Below are positions 55,762 to 64,000 of a DNA stretch of 64,000 nucleotides, in pieces. The notes beneath the pieces were generated by a model that saw only the letters and a list, made by a program, of their open reading frames with translations, searched no databases and was not told where the DNA came from. Made by a program: the position numbers and the translations under genes. Every line of letters begins with the position of its first letter. The first letter of the stretch is position 1. Where the stretch lies: assembly GCA_029237685.1 (NCBI GenBank), contig JAQZBV010000004.1, positions 1 to 64,000 on the forward strand. Direction: 5' to 3'. Origin of the DNA: Cytophagaceae bacterium. Its GTDB lineage: Bacteria; Bacteroidota; Bacteroidia; Cytophagales; Cytophagaceae.

Positions 55762-57876
55762 ATGGGAGTTTTTAATAAAATTAATCAAAGATCCGGCTTA
55801 GTTGTCGGCTTTATTGCCATCGGCTTGTTGTTATTCTTATTGGGGAATGAATTTTTTGGTCCTAACTCGATCATATTTAGAAATCAAAACAACGTTGGTG
55901 AAATCAACGGGACGTCCATAGACGGAGTAGATTATCAAAATGCCGTGGCTCGTGAGGAAGCGGAGTACCAATTGCAATCAGGTAAAGGTGTTACCGAATC
56001 GGAAAGACAATACATGCAGCAACAAGCATGGAACAAACTGATCTTTCAGCACGTCTACAAAGAAGAGTTCAACGACTTAGGTTTGGTTATCACTGACGAC
56101 GAAAAATTCGACATGGTGCAGGGTAACTTTATTCACTCGTACATAAAGAGCGCTTTCGGCGGTGAGCAGCAAGGGTTCAACAAAGCGATGGTCACACAGT
56201 TTTTGGGAAATTTTGATCAGGTAGATCAAACGACTCAAGTAAAGTGGCATTTGATCGAACAGCAGGCGCAAGAAGCCAGATTGAGAGAGAAATTTACCAA
56301 CCTTTTGAAGAAGTCAGAATACGTGACCAAAGCAGAAGCAAAGAAATTGTTCCACGCGCAATCTGACAAAGCGAATGTTGATTATGTATTCGTTCCGTAT
56401 TCCTCTATTCCCGACTCAACGGTAGAAGTTTCTGACGACGATTTAAAAGACTACATCAGCGAGCACAAAGAAGAATACAAAGTAGAAGCCGGTCGCTCAC
56501 TAGTGTATGCTGTGTTTGACGTAACTCCTACATACAAAGACAGCATCGTTATCAAACAAGAGATTCAAAAGTTATTGGTTGACTTCAAGCAAACGGACAA
56601 CGATACGGTGTTCATTGAGAATAACTCTAACGCTCCCGCATTGCCAGCTTTCCAGACAGCGTCGCAATTGGCTCCGGCTTTGTCAGAGAGATTGTCTTCT
56701 TTGCAAAAAGATTCTGTATATGGTCCTTATTCTGATGGAGCCAATTACTCTTTGTATAAAATCATCAAAGTAGATAGCGATACCAACTTCTCTGTTCGCG
56801 CTTCACACATTCTATTGCGTGCTGAGGCACAAACTCCGGAAGCGAAAGCAGTAGCAAAACAAAAAGCGCAAGACGTATTAAATAAAATCAAAGGCGGTGC
56901 TGATTTTGCAGAGATGGCAAAAACTTACGGTACAGACGGTACTTCTACAAGAGGCGGAGATTTGGGTTGGTTCGGTAAGGGCCAGATGGTAGGCGCTTTC
57001 GAGAAAGCGTGTTTCGCTCCAAGTTCTCCGGGATTATTACCTAACCTGGTAGAGACAGAGTTTGGATACCACATCATTAAAGTCACACAAGCGAAGACAA
57101 ACAAGAAATTCTTGGTGGGTACAGTAGTATTCAATATCGAGCCTTCTGAAGAAACGACAGACAGTATTTACACGAAAGCGGATAATTTTGCTGCCACAGT
57201 AAAAGATACAGCGGCCTTTGCAGCTGAAGTATTGAAATTGTCAGTGAGAGGTAAAGTTCAGAAATACGATCAAAAGAACGTCGGTCAAAATGATCCGGGT
57301 CTATCGGCACTTCAAAATGCAAGAGAGTTGATCCGTTGGGCTTATAACGATGCAAAGCTGGGTCAAGTATCGAACGTATTTACGATCGACAATAAATTTG
57401 TGATTGCCATCCTTACGGGTAAAAGAGATAAAGGTACAGCATCTGTGGATGATGTGAGAGAAGAAGTAAAGCGTAAAGTGTTGATAGAGAAAAAAGGCGA
57501 ACTCATCAGTAAGAAACTGAAAGACTTGTCAGGTTCTTTTGCGGACATTGCTAAAAACTACGGTCCACAGGCACAGACAGGCACAGCGTCTGATGTAACG
57601 ATCGCTTCCGCTATTATTTCTTCTGTCGGTTACGATCCGATTGCGGCAGGTAATGTATTTGGCTTGAAGCAAGGGGTAGCAAGTAAACCGATCATAGGCG
57701 AAAATGGTGTTTGTTTAGTGAAGCCGGTATTGATTACCGTGGCTACTGAACCAACAGACTACACGTCGGTTTCTACGCAAGCGTTAGGCTCCCGAACAAA
57801 CCGAGTAGATTACCAAAGCGACGAAGCATTGAAATTCTTCGCTGATATCAAAGACGAGCGTTATAAGAGATACTAG
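55762..57876 (+). CDS. PpiD-like peptidylprolyl isomerase (SurA N-terminal + parvulin domains)
   Basis: N-terminal TM MGVFNKINQRSGLVVGFIAIGLLLFLL; parvulin RASHILLRAEAQTPEAKAVAKQKAQDVLNKIKGGADFAEMAKTYGTDGTSTRGGDLGWFGKGQMVGAFEKACFA. Confidence 0.93.
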   Translation: MGVFNKINQRSGLVVGFIAIGLLLFLLGNEFFGPNSIIFRNQNNVGEINGTSIDGVDYQNAVAREEAEYQLQSGKGVTESERQYMQQQAWNKLIFQHVYKEEFNDLGLVITDDEKFDMVQGNFIHSYIKSAFGGEQQGFNKAMVTQFLGNFDQVDQTTQVKWHLIEQQAQEARLREKFTNLLKKSEYVTKAEAKKLFHAQSDKANVDYVFVPYSSIPDSTVEVSDDDLKDYISEHKEEYKVEAGRSLVYAVFDVTPTYKDSIVIKQEIQKLLVDFKQTDNDTVFIENNSNAPALPAFQTASQLAPALSERLSSLQKDSVYGPYSDGANYSLYKIIKVDSDTNFSVRASHILLRAEAQTPEAKAVAKQKAQDVLNKIKGGADFAEMAKTYGTDGTSTRGGDLGWFGKGQMVGAFEKACFAPSSPGLLPNLVETEFGYHIIKVTQAKTNKKFLVGTVVFNIEPSEETTDSIYTKADNFAATVKDTAAFAAEVLKLSVRGKVQKYDQKNVGQNDPGLSALQNARELIRWAYNDAKLGQVSNVFTIDNKFVIAILTGKRDKGTASVDDVREEVKRKVLIEKKGELISKKLKDLSGSFADIAKNYGPQAQTGTASDVTIASAIISSVGYDPIAAGNVFGLKQGVASKPIIGENGVCLVKPVLITVATEPTDYTSVSTQALGSRTNRVDYQSDEALKFFADIKDERYKRY

Positions 57877-57903
57877 AATCTATAATAGTTTGATAACAAA
57901 AGA

Positions 57904-57938
57904 AAATAGGGTTGCCTCAATGGTAACCCTATTTTTTT
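57904..57938 (+). terminator. Intrinsic terminator after the PpiD-like gene
   Basis: aaatagggttgcctcaatggtaaccctattttttt stem-loop plus T run. Confidence 0.88.
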
Positions 57939-58002
57939 GCTAGGAGCTAGGAGGTACGAGGAACGTATCCTTTTGCGTTCCTCGTACCTCCTAGCTCGTA
58001 CC
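57939..58002. repeat. Family C inverted repeat
   Basis: gctaggagctaggaggtacgaggaacg / cgttcctcgtacctcctagctcgtacc; ends one base before the stop of the convergent gene. Confidence 0.96.
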
Positions 58003-59124
58003 TTATTTCAGTTGATCATAGTCAATCGCATCCTTGATCTTCTTCTCCAATCTGTCTAAAACACCGAATCCGGTCCTTACTTTTTTAGGCGGAGGGAAAC
58101 GGTAGACAAAATTCAGGCGGATGTTAGAAATGTTCAAAGAGATTTTGGTAGAAACATCTCCGGGATTCACACCTACGTTGTTGCTTGTATAGATGGCGCT
58201 GATCGCCCAAGTATCAGAGTTGTAACCGGCAAAGGCGCGGATAAAAACACTGGTGCTGATCCCGAAGTTTTGCGAGCGCCCGTCATCGCTGACGATGGTG
58301 TTGTTACCGAATCCTAAATTGCCGGCGAGCGATCCGGTAACGAAGAAATGTTTTTTGTACACCAGTGTATAAGCAAAGCCTACGTTCGGTCCGGTTTTAT
58401 AATAGATAAATTCGCGGATGTTTTTTTGAGCCCTTGTAGAGTCAAAGGCATTTGGAATTAATGTACTGTCGGCTCTTACATTGCCGATGTAGGATTCGAA
58501 ACCAATCAACACGGCACCGGCAGATTTTTTTTGCCACTCGTTTTGATGAAAGGAAGCGCGGTAAGAGAAGCGGCGGTTGTTGACAACGTACTGCATCGAT
58601 AGGCCTACTTGGTTCATACGCACATCTTCTCTTAAATAATAACTATTATCCATCGTCGCGGTACCTTTTGGTCCTAAATAGAAGCCTTTATAGAATTGTC
58701 CGAATATATCGATAACGATTTTTCTACCATATAAATGACCTTGCAAGTCGAGGTATTTCGTCTTGCCTAATTCTTCCTTTGGATTGAGAAAATTAAGAAA
58801 GGCAAAGCCATAAGCGACATTAATAGTAATCCATTTATAGGTAGCTCCGATACCCAAATTGAGCGATGAATTGGGCCTGTAGTTCAAGTCCTGGTGATGG
58901 GATACATTTTGTAAAGAAAGTGAAGTCGACTTTCTGGATAAGTATAGGCGGCCCGTTACCTGAGAATGGTAAGAGATGTAATAGGAAGTATCGGCTTCTT
59001 TGGCAAATTGTTTCAATTCCTCACGCCGTTCCTTTCTCAGTTCACGCGCTGTGATAGAATCTTCCTGGGCAAGACTTATCAAGGGTAAGAGCAGGAAGCA
59101 AAAGAATAAAATTTTTTGTAACAC
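58003..59124 (-). CDS. DUF4421-like outer-membrane protein
   Basis: Signal peptide; RKSTSLSLQNVSHHQDLNYRPNSSLNLGIGATYKWITINVAYGFAFLN. Confidence 0.8.
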   Translation of the reverse strand: MLQKILFFCFLLLPLISLAQEDSITARELRKERREELKQFAKEADTSYYISYHSQVTGRLYLSRKSTSLSLQNVSHHQDLNYRPNSSLNLGIGATYKWITINVAYGFAFLNFLNPKEELGKTKYLDLQGHLYGRKIVIDIFGQFYKGFYLGPKGTATMDNSYYLREDVRMNQVGLSMQYVVNNRRFSYRASFHQNEWQKKSAGAVLIGFESYIGNVRADSTLIPNAFDSTRAQKNIREFIYYKTGPNVGFAYTLVYKKHFFVTGSLAGNLGFGNNTIVSDDGRSQNFGISTSVFIRAFAGYNSDTWAISAIYTSNNVGVNPGDVSTKISLNISNIRLNFVYRFPPPKKVRTGFGVLDRLEKKIKDAIDYDQLK

Positions 59125-59275
59125 AATTTAGGCTTATACAGGAAACAAGGAGGTAATTACAAATATACTTAACAAAAGCCGGACCTATTTGTTTTGTCCG
59201 CAAATACAGCTCGGTGCAATTTCGTATATTTGATAGTGAGTAATATTTTCCCCTTTTATTACGGGATACATCATT

Positions 59276-62200
59276 ATGCAGGCCAAACAACATAACGAAC
59301 AGATCTTTACTTCGATTCTCGCTAAGCTCAATCCCGAGCAGCGGCAGGCCGTAGAAACTACTTATGGTCCGGTGCTGGTGCTTGCCGGTCCGGGAACAGG
59401 GAAGACGCAGGTCTTGTCGGCCCGTATCGGACAATTGTTGTCCAATTCTGATTTGCAGGTCAATCCTTCCAACATCCTTTGCCTGACGTTTACAGACGCA
59501 GGCACCATTGCCATGCGCAATCGTTTGCTGCGCTTCATGGGGCCTATGGCATATAAGGTGAGCATTCATACTTTTCACTCGTTCTGCAACGAAGTCATTA
59601 CTTACAATCGTCATTACTTCAGCAAAGGAGAGTTGCAGCCGGTATCCGAATTAGAGACGATGCAATATTATCAAGAGCTTTATCGAAGTATTCCTTCAGA
59701 CAGCATCATCCGGGAGTTGAAAGACGACGCGGAGAAATATGCGATTAAAAGTTTGAAGCAATTGTTCGATACCATGAAGAAGGAATACCTGACGCACGAA
59801 GGCATAGAGCGTGCGGCTAAGGATTATATTCATGGATTGCCTTTGGATGAAAAATATATCTATAAGAAAAGCGGGAAAGGGTATACGAAAGGAGATTTAA
59901 AGATCAAGCTCATTCAGGAGGAAGAATTAAAAATGAATAAACTGGTAGAAGCCGCAAGCTACTACCAGACTTACCAGGATTTCTTGTTGCACAAAGGACG
60001 CTACGATTTCAATGACATGATCCTTTGGGTGCTGAACGCCTTCAAGACCTATAAAGATTTACTATACAATTATCAGGAACGTTTTCAATACATCCTGGTG
60101 GACGAGTACCAGGATACAAGCAATGCGCAAAATGAAATCTTAAACGAGTTATCCTCTTATGATGATGCCCCAAATATTTTTGTGGTTGGCGACGATGATC
60201 AATCCATCTACCGCTTTCAGGGCGCCAGCATGAAAAACATTGTAAGTTATGTCGATCAATACAGTGCGGATCTCACGCGCATTGTGATGAAGAGCAATTA
60301 CCGCTCTACGCAGAAAATATTGGATGCCGCTAAATCATTGATCGAATGCAACAAAGAACGGTTGATCGATCGCTTACCGGGCTTGGATAAAAACCTGGTC
60401 GCATCAGCCGATGGTATTGCTGACTTACCTGGTCTTCCGCAAGTCAAGGAATATAGAAATGTATTTCACGAAGAAGCGTCTGTCATTGCAGAGCTGGAGG
60501 GCTTATACCAACAAACAGGAGATTTATCTAAAATCGCAGTGATCTACCGTTCGCACGCCATTGTAGAACGCATGGTCAGTGCCTTAGAGCAAAAAAATAT
60601 TCCACTCAATTTAAAGAAAGCAATCAATGTACTGGAAGTGCCGTTCATTCGTCAATTGCTGTCTATGTTGAAATATGTATACGAAGAAGCGGAGAAGCCT
60701 TATTCAGCGGATCATGAGTTATTTAAAATACTGCATTACCCTGTTTTTGGAATTACTGCTTTAGATGCGGCAAAAATTACGACGGTAGCCAATTATGAAA
60801 AGTCCATACGGTTGGTCATCGCTAATGCAAAAGATTTAACAGACATCAGAGTTTCCGATGTGAAAGCGGTTTCTCATCTTTCTTCCTTAGTGGAGAATTG
60901 GGTGAAGCAATATTATATTAATACACCACAAGTATTGTTTGAAATGATCCTGAATGAGTCAGGCATGATGAACGCACTGCTTAAAGGACAGGATCACAAT
61001 TGGAACATACAGGTATTGAGTTCGTTTTTCGATTTGCTCAAAGAAGATTCGGACAAACAGAAAAACTACAGTGTGAAAGAATTTTTTTACACACTCAACG
61101 CCATGGATCGTTACAGCCTGACTTTGCCTTTGTATAAATCAACGGTCTCCAGTAAAGGCGTTCATTTCCTCACCGCACATGCGTCTAAAGGTTTAGAGTT
61201 TGATGCCGTATACCTGATCGGTTGTACGCAGCACAATTGGGAAAAAAGCAGGCAGCAAAACAAGGGTTATGTGTTCCCTCCGACACTTCTTTCTGCCGAC
61301 AACGACCACGAAGACATTGAAGAAGAAAGACGATTGTTTTATGTAGGCATGACACGTGCCGTAGAAAAACTGCACATCAGTTATGCCGTGCAAGACAGCA
61401 AAGGCAAAGAAACACAAGCTTCACAATTCATTGCAGAAGTAAGAGGTGCGGTAGAATTCATAGAGGTAAAAGAAGGGGATGAAGATGGTGTAGCCTTGTA
61501 CAGGCTCAACAGCAACTTGAAGAATAACAGTCAGGTAAAACTGGAAGTGATGGATACCGATAAGATCCGGCAAGATTTAGAAGGGTATAAGCTCAGTGTA
61601 ACGCACTTGAACAAATACCTCAATTGCCCCATCTCTTTTTACTTTGAAAACATATTAAGAGTTCCTTCTTCTAGAAATTCTTATTCCGGTTTTGGTAGTG
61701 CCGTCCATTTGGCTATGCAATTTTATTTTGAAGAGTTATTAGCCGATCCGGATAAGAATAATCCTTCGAAAGAAGTGTTGCTGGCGCACTTTGAGAAAGG
61801 AATGAATAAGTACCATTCGCATTTTACCAAAGACCAGTATGACAACATGCTGCAGCACGGTAAAAAGGTATTATCGGAAAATTACGATCAAAATATTGAA
61901 ACGTGGAAACAGCAAAGCCGTGACATCATCATTGAACAACGCTTTGACAATATCGAAGTAGAAGCTGTACCTGTAACGGGAATGATCGATAAAATGGAGC
62001 GAGGCGATAAAAATCTGGTACAAGTTATCGATTATAAAACCGGTAATCCTGCTAACGGTTTGAAGAAAGTTCATGGGCCGAGCGACAAAGATCCCAACGG
62101 TGGAGATTATTGGAGGCAGATGGTTTTCTACAAATTGTTGTTAGATAATCACCAGAGACAACCATTTGTTTTTGAAAGCGGCCGCTTTGATTTTTTAGAA

Positions 62201-62413
62201 CCGGATAAAAAAAGCGGTGAATACATCTCTTATAAAGTTCCGGTCACACCACAAGACGAAGCCATACTCAAAGGCCAAATCAAAGAAGTCTACCGCAACA
62301 TCCTCGATCTCAAATTTGACGTAGGCTGCGGCGACAAAGATTGTACCTGGTGTAATTTTGTGAAAGAAAATTACAAAGAAGGCGAGCTCTCCTTATTGAG
62401 TAGTGAAGAATAG
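59276..62413 (+). CDS. UvrD/PcrA-type ATP-dependent helicase with C-terminal PD-(D/E)XK nuclease-like domain
   Basis: LNPEQRQAVETTYGPVLVLAGPGTGKTQVLSARI, DEYQDTSNAQN, VGDDDQSIYRFQGA, THLNKYLNCPISFYFENIL...VIDYKTGNP, terminal CGDKDCTWCNFV cysteines. Confidence 0.95.
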   Translation: MQAKQHNEQIFTSILAKLNPEQRQAVETTYGPVLVLAGPGTGKTQVLSARIGQLLSNSDLQVNPSNILCLTFTDAGTIAMRNRLLRFMGPMAYKVSIHTFHSFCNEVITYNRHYFSKGELQPVSELETMQYYQELYRSIPSDSIIRELKDDAEKYAIKSLKQLFDTMKKEYLTHEGIERAAKDYIHGLPLDEKYIYKKSGKGYTKGDLKIKLIQEEELKMNKLVEAASYYQTYQDFLLHKGRYDFNDMILWVLNAFKTYKDLLYNYQERFQYILVDEYQDTSNAQNEILNELSSYDDAPNIFVVGDDDQSIYRFQGASMKNIVSYVDQYSADLTRIVMKSNYRSTQKILDAAKSLIECNKERLIDRLPGLDKNLVASADGIADLPGLPQVKEYRNVFHEEASVIAELEGLYQQTGDLSKIAVIYRSHAIVERMVSALEQKNIPLNLKKAINVLEVPFIRQLLSMLKYVYEEAEKPYSADHELFKILHYPVFGITALDAAKITTVANYEKSIRLVIANAKDLTDIRVSDVKAVSHLSSLVENWVKQYYINTPQVLFEMILNESGMMNALLKGQDHNWNIQVLSSFFDLLKEDSDKQKNYSVKEFFYTLNAMDRYSLTLPLYKSTVSSKGVHFLTAHASKGLEFDAVYLIGCTQHNWEKSRQQNKGYVFPPTLLSADNDHEDIEEERRLFYVGMTRAVEKLHISYAVQDSKGKETQASQFIAEVRGAVEFIEVKEGDEDGVALYRLNSNLKNNSQVKLEVMDTDKIRQDLEGYKLSVTHLNKYLNCPISFYFENILRVPSSRNSYSGFGSAVHLAMQFYFEELLADPDKNNPSKEVLLAHFEKGMNKYHSHFTKDQYDNMLQHGKKVLSENYDQNIETWKQQSRDIIIEQRFDNIEVEAVPVTGMIDKMERGDKNLVQVIDYKTGNPANGLKKVHGPSDKDPNGGDYWRQMVFYKLLLDNHQRQPFVFESGRFDFLEPDKKSGEYISYKVPVTPQDEAILKGQIKEVYRNILDLKFDVGCGDKDCTWCNFVKENYKEGELSLLSSEE

Positions 62414-62418
62414 AAGAT

Positions 62419-62487
62419 AGAGAACTGAAAACGGAGAACTGAAAACCAGAAGCATAGGTCAGTTTTCAGTTCTCCGTTTTCAGTTTA
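62419..62487. repeat. Family B inverted repeat
   Basis: tagagaactgaaaacggagaactgaaaacc ... cagttttcagttctccgttttcagttta. Confidence 0.95.
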
Positions 62488-64000
62488 CTTCAATACGTGT
62501 ACCCAACCCTTACACTTATTCCCCTGCGGATCGGTAATTAAAAAATAATAGATACCTCCGCTCAAATCTCCACCATCCCAAGATTGATCATAGGGTTCAC
62601 GTGTGTAGACTGCGTTGCCCCATCGGTTGTACACTTGGAGTTTCCAATTATCCGTCATGCCTTCAATGACATACTTGTCGTTGTATTCGTCACCATTCGG
62701 TGTAAATAAGTTTGGTATTTTAATGGGCGGAATATGCACATGTACCGAATCTGTGATGCTGCAGGATTGATTGGAAACAGTTACTTTAACAATGTAATCT
62801 CCAAATTCACCGTAACTGTGGGTCGTTTCCTGATTTCCAGTGACTACTGTACCATCGCCAAAATCCCAGACATAAGTAAATCCATCTTTATCGGAATAGT
62901 TTTTTACTCGAATGGTAGGTTGACCGCTGCAACCTGTGATGTTTTTCCAACGTGTATCGGCATAAGCCTGTACTACCATGACCAACGTGCTGTCTGTATT
63001 TTCGCACTGTGTGACATTGTCCTTGATGTGTAACCTGTAGTATTGAGTGACTGGTGGAAAAGCTCTGGGGTTATATATGGTATTATTGTTCAGGTATTGA
63101 TTGGGTGACCAGAGGTAAGAGTAGTCTGGGTTATTTACCGCACTTAATTGAGCCGTATCTCCTTTGCATATGATAAAGGTGTCTAACGCAAATTGAGGTT
63201 TAGGGAACTCGTATACGCGCACCAATTTTTCTGTCGTGTCTCTTCCAATACAAGTCGTTTCATCGATGGCGATCAACTGTACCGTATAAGTACCGGGTTG
63301 AGTATAGGTATGTGTAAATGTCGTAGCTGAGGTGCTTGTGCTTCCATCTCCTAAATCCCAGAGGAAGCTCGACCCCCCTATGCTTTTATTGGTGAAGGTG
63401 ACAGGGCCTATCCCGCAAATCTTGGTTGTATCCATATCGAAGTCGGCTTTGAGATTGCTCAAGTCAAATTTGAAGACTGCGTTATTGCAATTCGTGCTGT
63501 TGTTTACTGCACTATGAGGTTTTGGTGTAACAGGGAAAAAAGACGTACCACCGCAACCGCCGCAAACGGATTGGTATACGATGCCTCGCTTGTCGAATCG
63601 GCTTGTTCCTCCATCTACGTGCTCGTTCTCTCCATTACCGCCAAAGTAGGTAGCGTACAATAAATCTTGAACGTCTTTCCTTAAGACCATCAGGTAGAAA
63701 TCATCCCCATCGGTATTTTTTTGAACAGCCGTTGGGCTCGTAGGAAGAAATTCGGTATCACCTCCTTGTGAATTTTCTCCAAAAAAATCACTATTGATAA
63801 TACCTCCCCATCCTGAAACAAAAATGTTTTCGCAGTCATTGACCAAAAAGGCTGTAGGAACAAAGTCGATTTTGTTTCTACCCGATCCTATCTGTGTAGA
63901 AAAGATGGTGGTATCTAACGTAGCATTGAACTTATGAATAAATTGTTGGGAGTTGATTCTGGAGTAAGGGGCATTTTGTATCGGATAGCTTCCCTGTGAT
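62485..64000 (-). CDS. PKD-repeat protein with gliding-motility-associated (CHU_C/T9SS-type B) C-terminal domain, 5' end beyond the window
   Basis: PKD motifs (FLWDLGDGSTSTSATTFTHTYTQPGTYTVQLIA; YVWDFGDGTVVTGNQETTHSYGEFGDYIVKVTV); C-terminus IPNLFTPNGDEYNDKYVIEGMTDNWKLQVYNRWGNAVY. The frame stays open past 63846 (FSTQIGSGRNKIDFVPTAFLVNDCENIF). Confidence 0.92.
   Translation of the reverse strand, partial: SQGSYPIQNAPYSRINSQQFIHKFNATLDTTIFSTQIGSGRNKIDFVPTAFLVNDCENIFVSGWGGIINSDFFGENSQGGDTEFLPTSPTAVQKNTDGDDFYLMVLRKDVQDLLYATYFGGNGENEHVDGGTSRFDKRGIVYQSVCGGCGGTSFFPVTPKPHSAVNNSTNCNNAVFKFDLSNLKADFDMDTTKICGIGPVTFTNKSIGGSSFLWDLGDGSTSTSATTFTHTYTQPGTYTVQLIAIDETTCIGRDTTEKLVRVYEFPKPQFALDTFIICKGDTAQLSAVNNPDYSYLWSPNQYLNNNTIYNPRAFPPVTQYYRLHIKDNVTQCENTDSTLVMVVQAYADTRWKNITGCSGQPTIRVKNYSDKDGFTYVWDFGDGTVVTGNQETTHSYGEFGDYIVKVTVSNQSCSITDSVHVHIPPIKIPNLFTPNGDEYNDKYVIEGMTDNWKLQVYNRWGNAVYTREPYDQSWDGGDLSGGIYYFLITDPQGNKCKGWVHVLK

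Noticed and set aside
59276-62413. UvrD-nuclease fusion and SNF2 helicase as a defence system
   Set aside because: No adjacent nuclease, methyltransferase or other defence partners; surrounding genes are housekeeping, and a helicase with a C-terminal PD-(D/E)XK-like domain is common in this phylum.
5926-62487. All inverted repeats as ordinary intrinsic terminators
   Set aside because: Several (4705, 6826, 14113, 40616) lie between divergent genes where no terminator is expected, most lack a following T run, and true terminators (57904-57938, 44503-44549) occur separately beside them.
63844-63846. Start codon of the PKD/CHU_C protein at 63846
   Set aside because: This is an internal TTG; the frame stays open to the window edge with sensible protein sequence, so the gene is 5'-truncated by the window.

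Overview
The window is an ordinary, gene-dense chromosomal segment from a Bacteroidota bacterium. Support for that assignment: a T9SS C-terminal sorting domain, a gliding-motility-type C-terminal domain with PKD repeats, DUF4421/DUF4846/DUF5723-like proteins, and a TAnnTTTG-type promoter. About 52 protein-coding genes are supportable. Most are housekeeping: dsbD, rluD, mazG, glmM, a cysteine desulfurase, rbfA, tatC, glyA, lnt, rsmI, kup, polA, tpiA, prmA, plsY, anmK, coaX, lptC, PpiD and SNF2/DEAD/UvrD helicases. I see no prophage, CRISPR array, restriction-modification or defence island, rRNA, or confident tRNA.

The unexplained structure is intergenic. About 20 inverted-repeat elements from at least eight sequence families sit between genes, often touching stop codons. 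They fall into three architectures. (1) Palindromes with arms built from short tandem units: taacaac, gaaaactgagaaca-type, gaggtacgagctaggag-type, and gaaacagagcggagaaacag-type. (2) REP-like doublets in which each arm is itself a hairpin, pointing inward at its partner. (3) A longer multi-hairpin element starting GCGTGAGGGAT and closing with CACGCCC/AACGCCC, whose closing helix shows a compensatory base change between two copies.

Within many class-1 palindromes the two arms share private variants absent from other copies, which suggests active arm homogenisation or selection on structure. One taacaac element has apparently removed the 5' end of rpiB. All functional calls come from reading the translated sequences; no database search was run.
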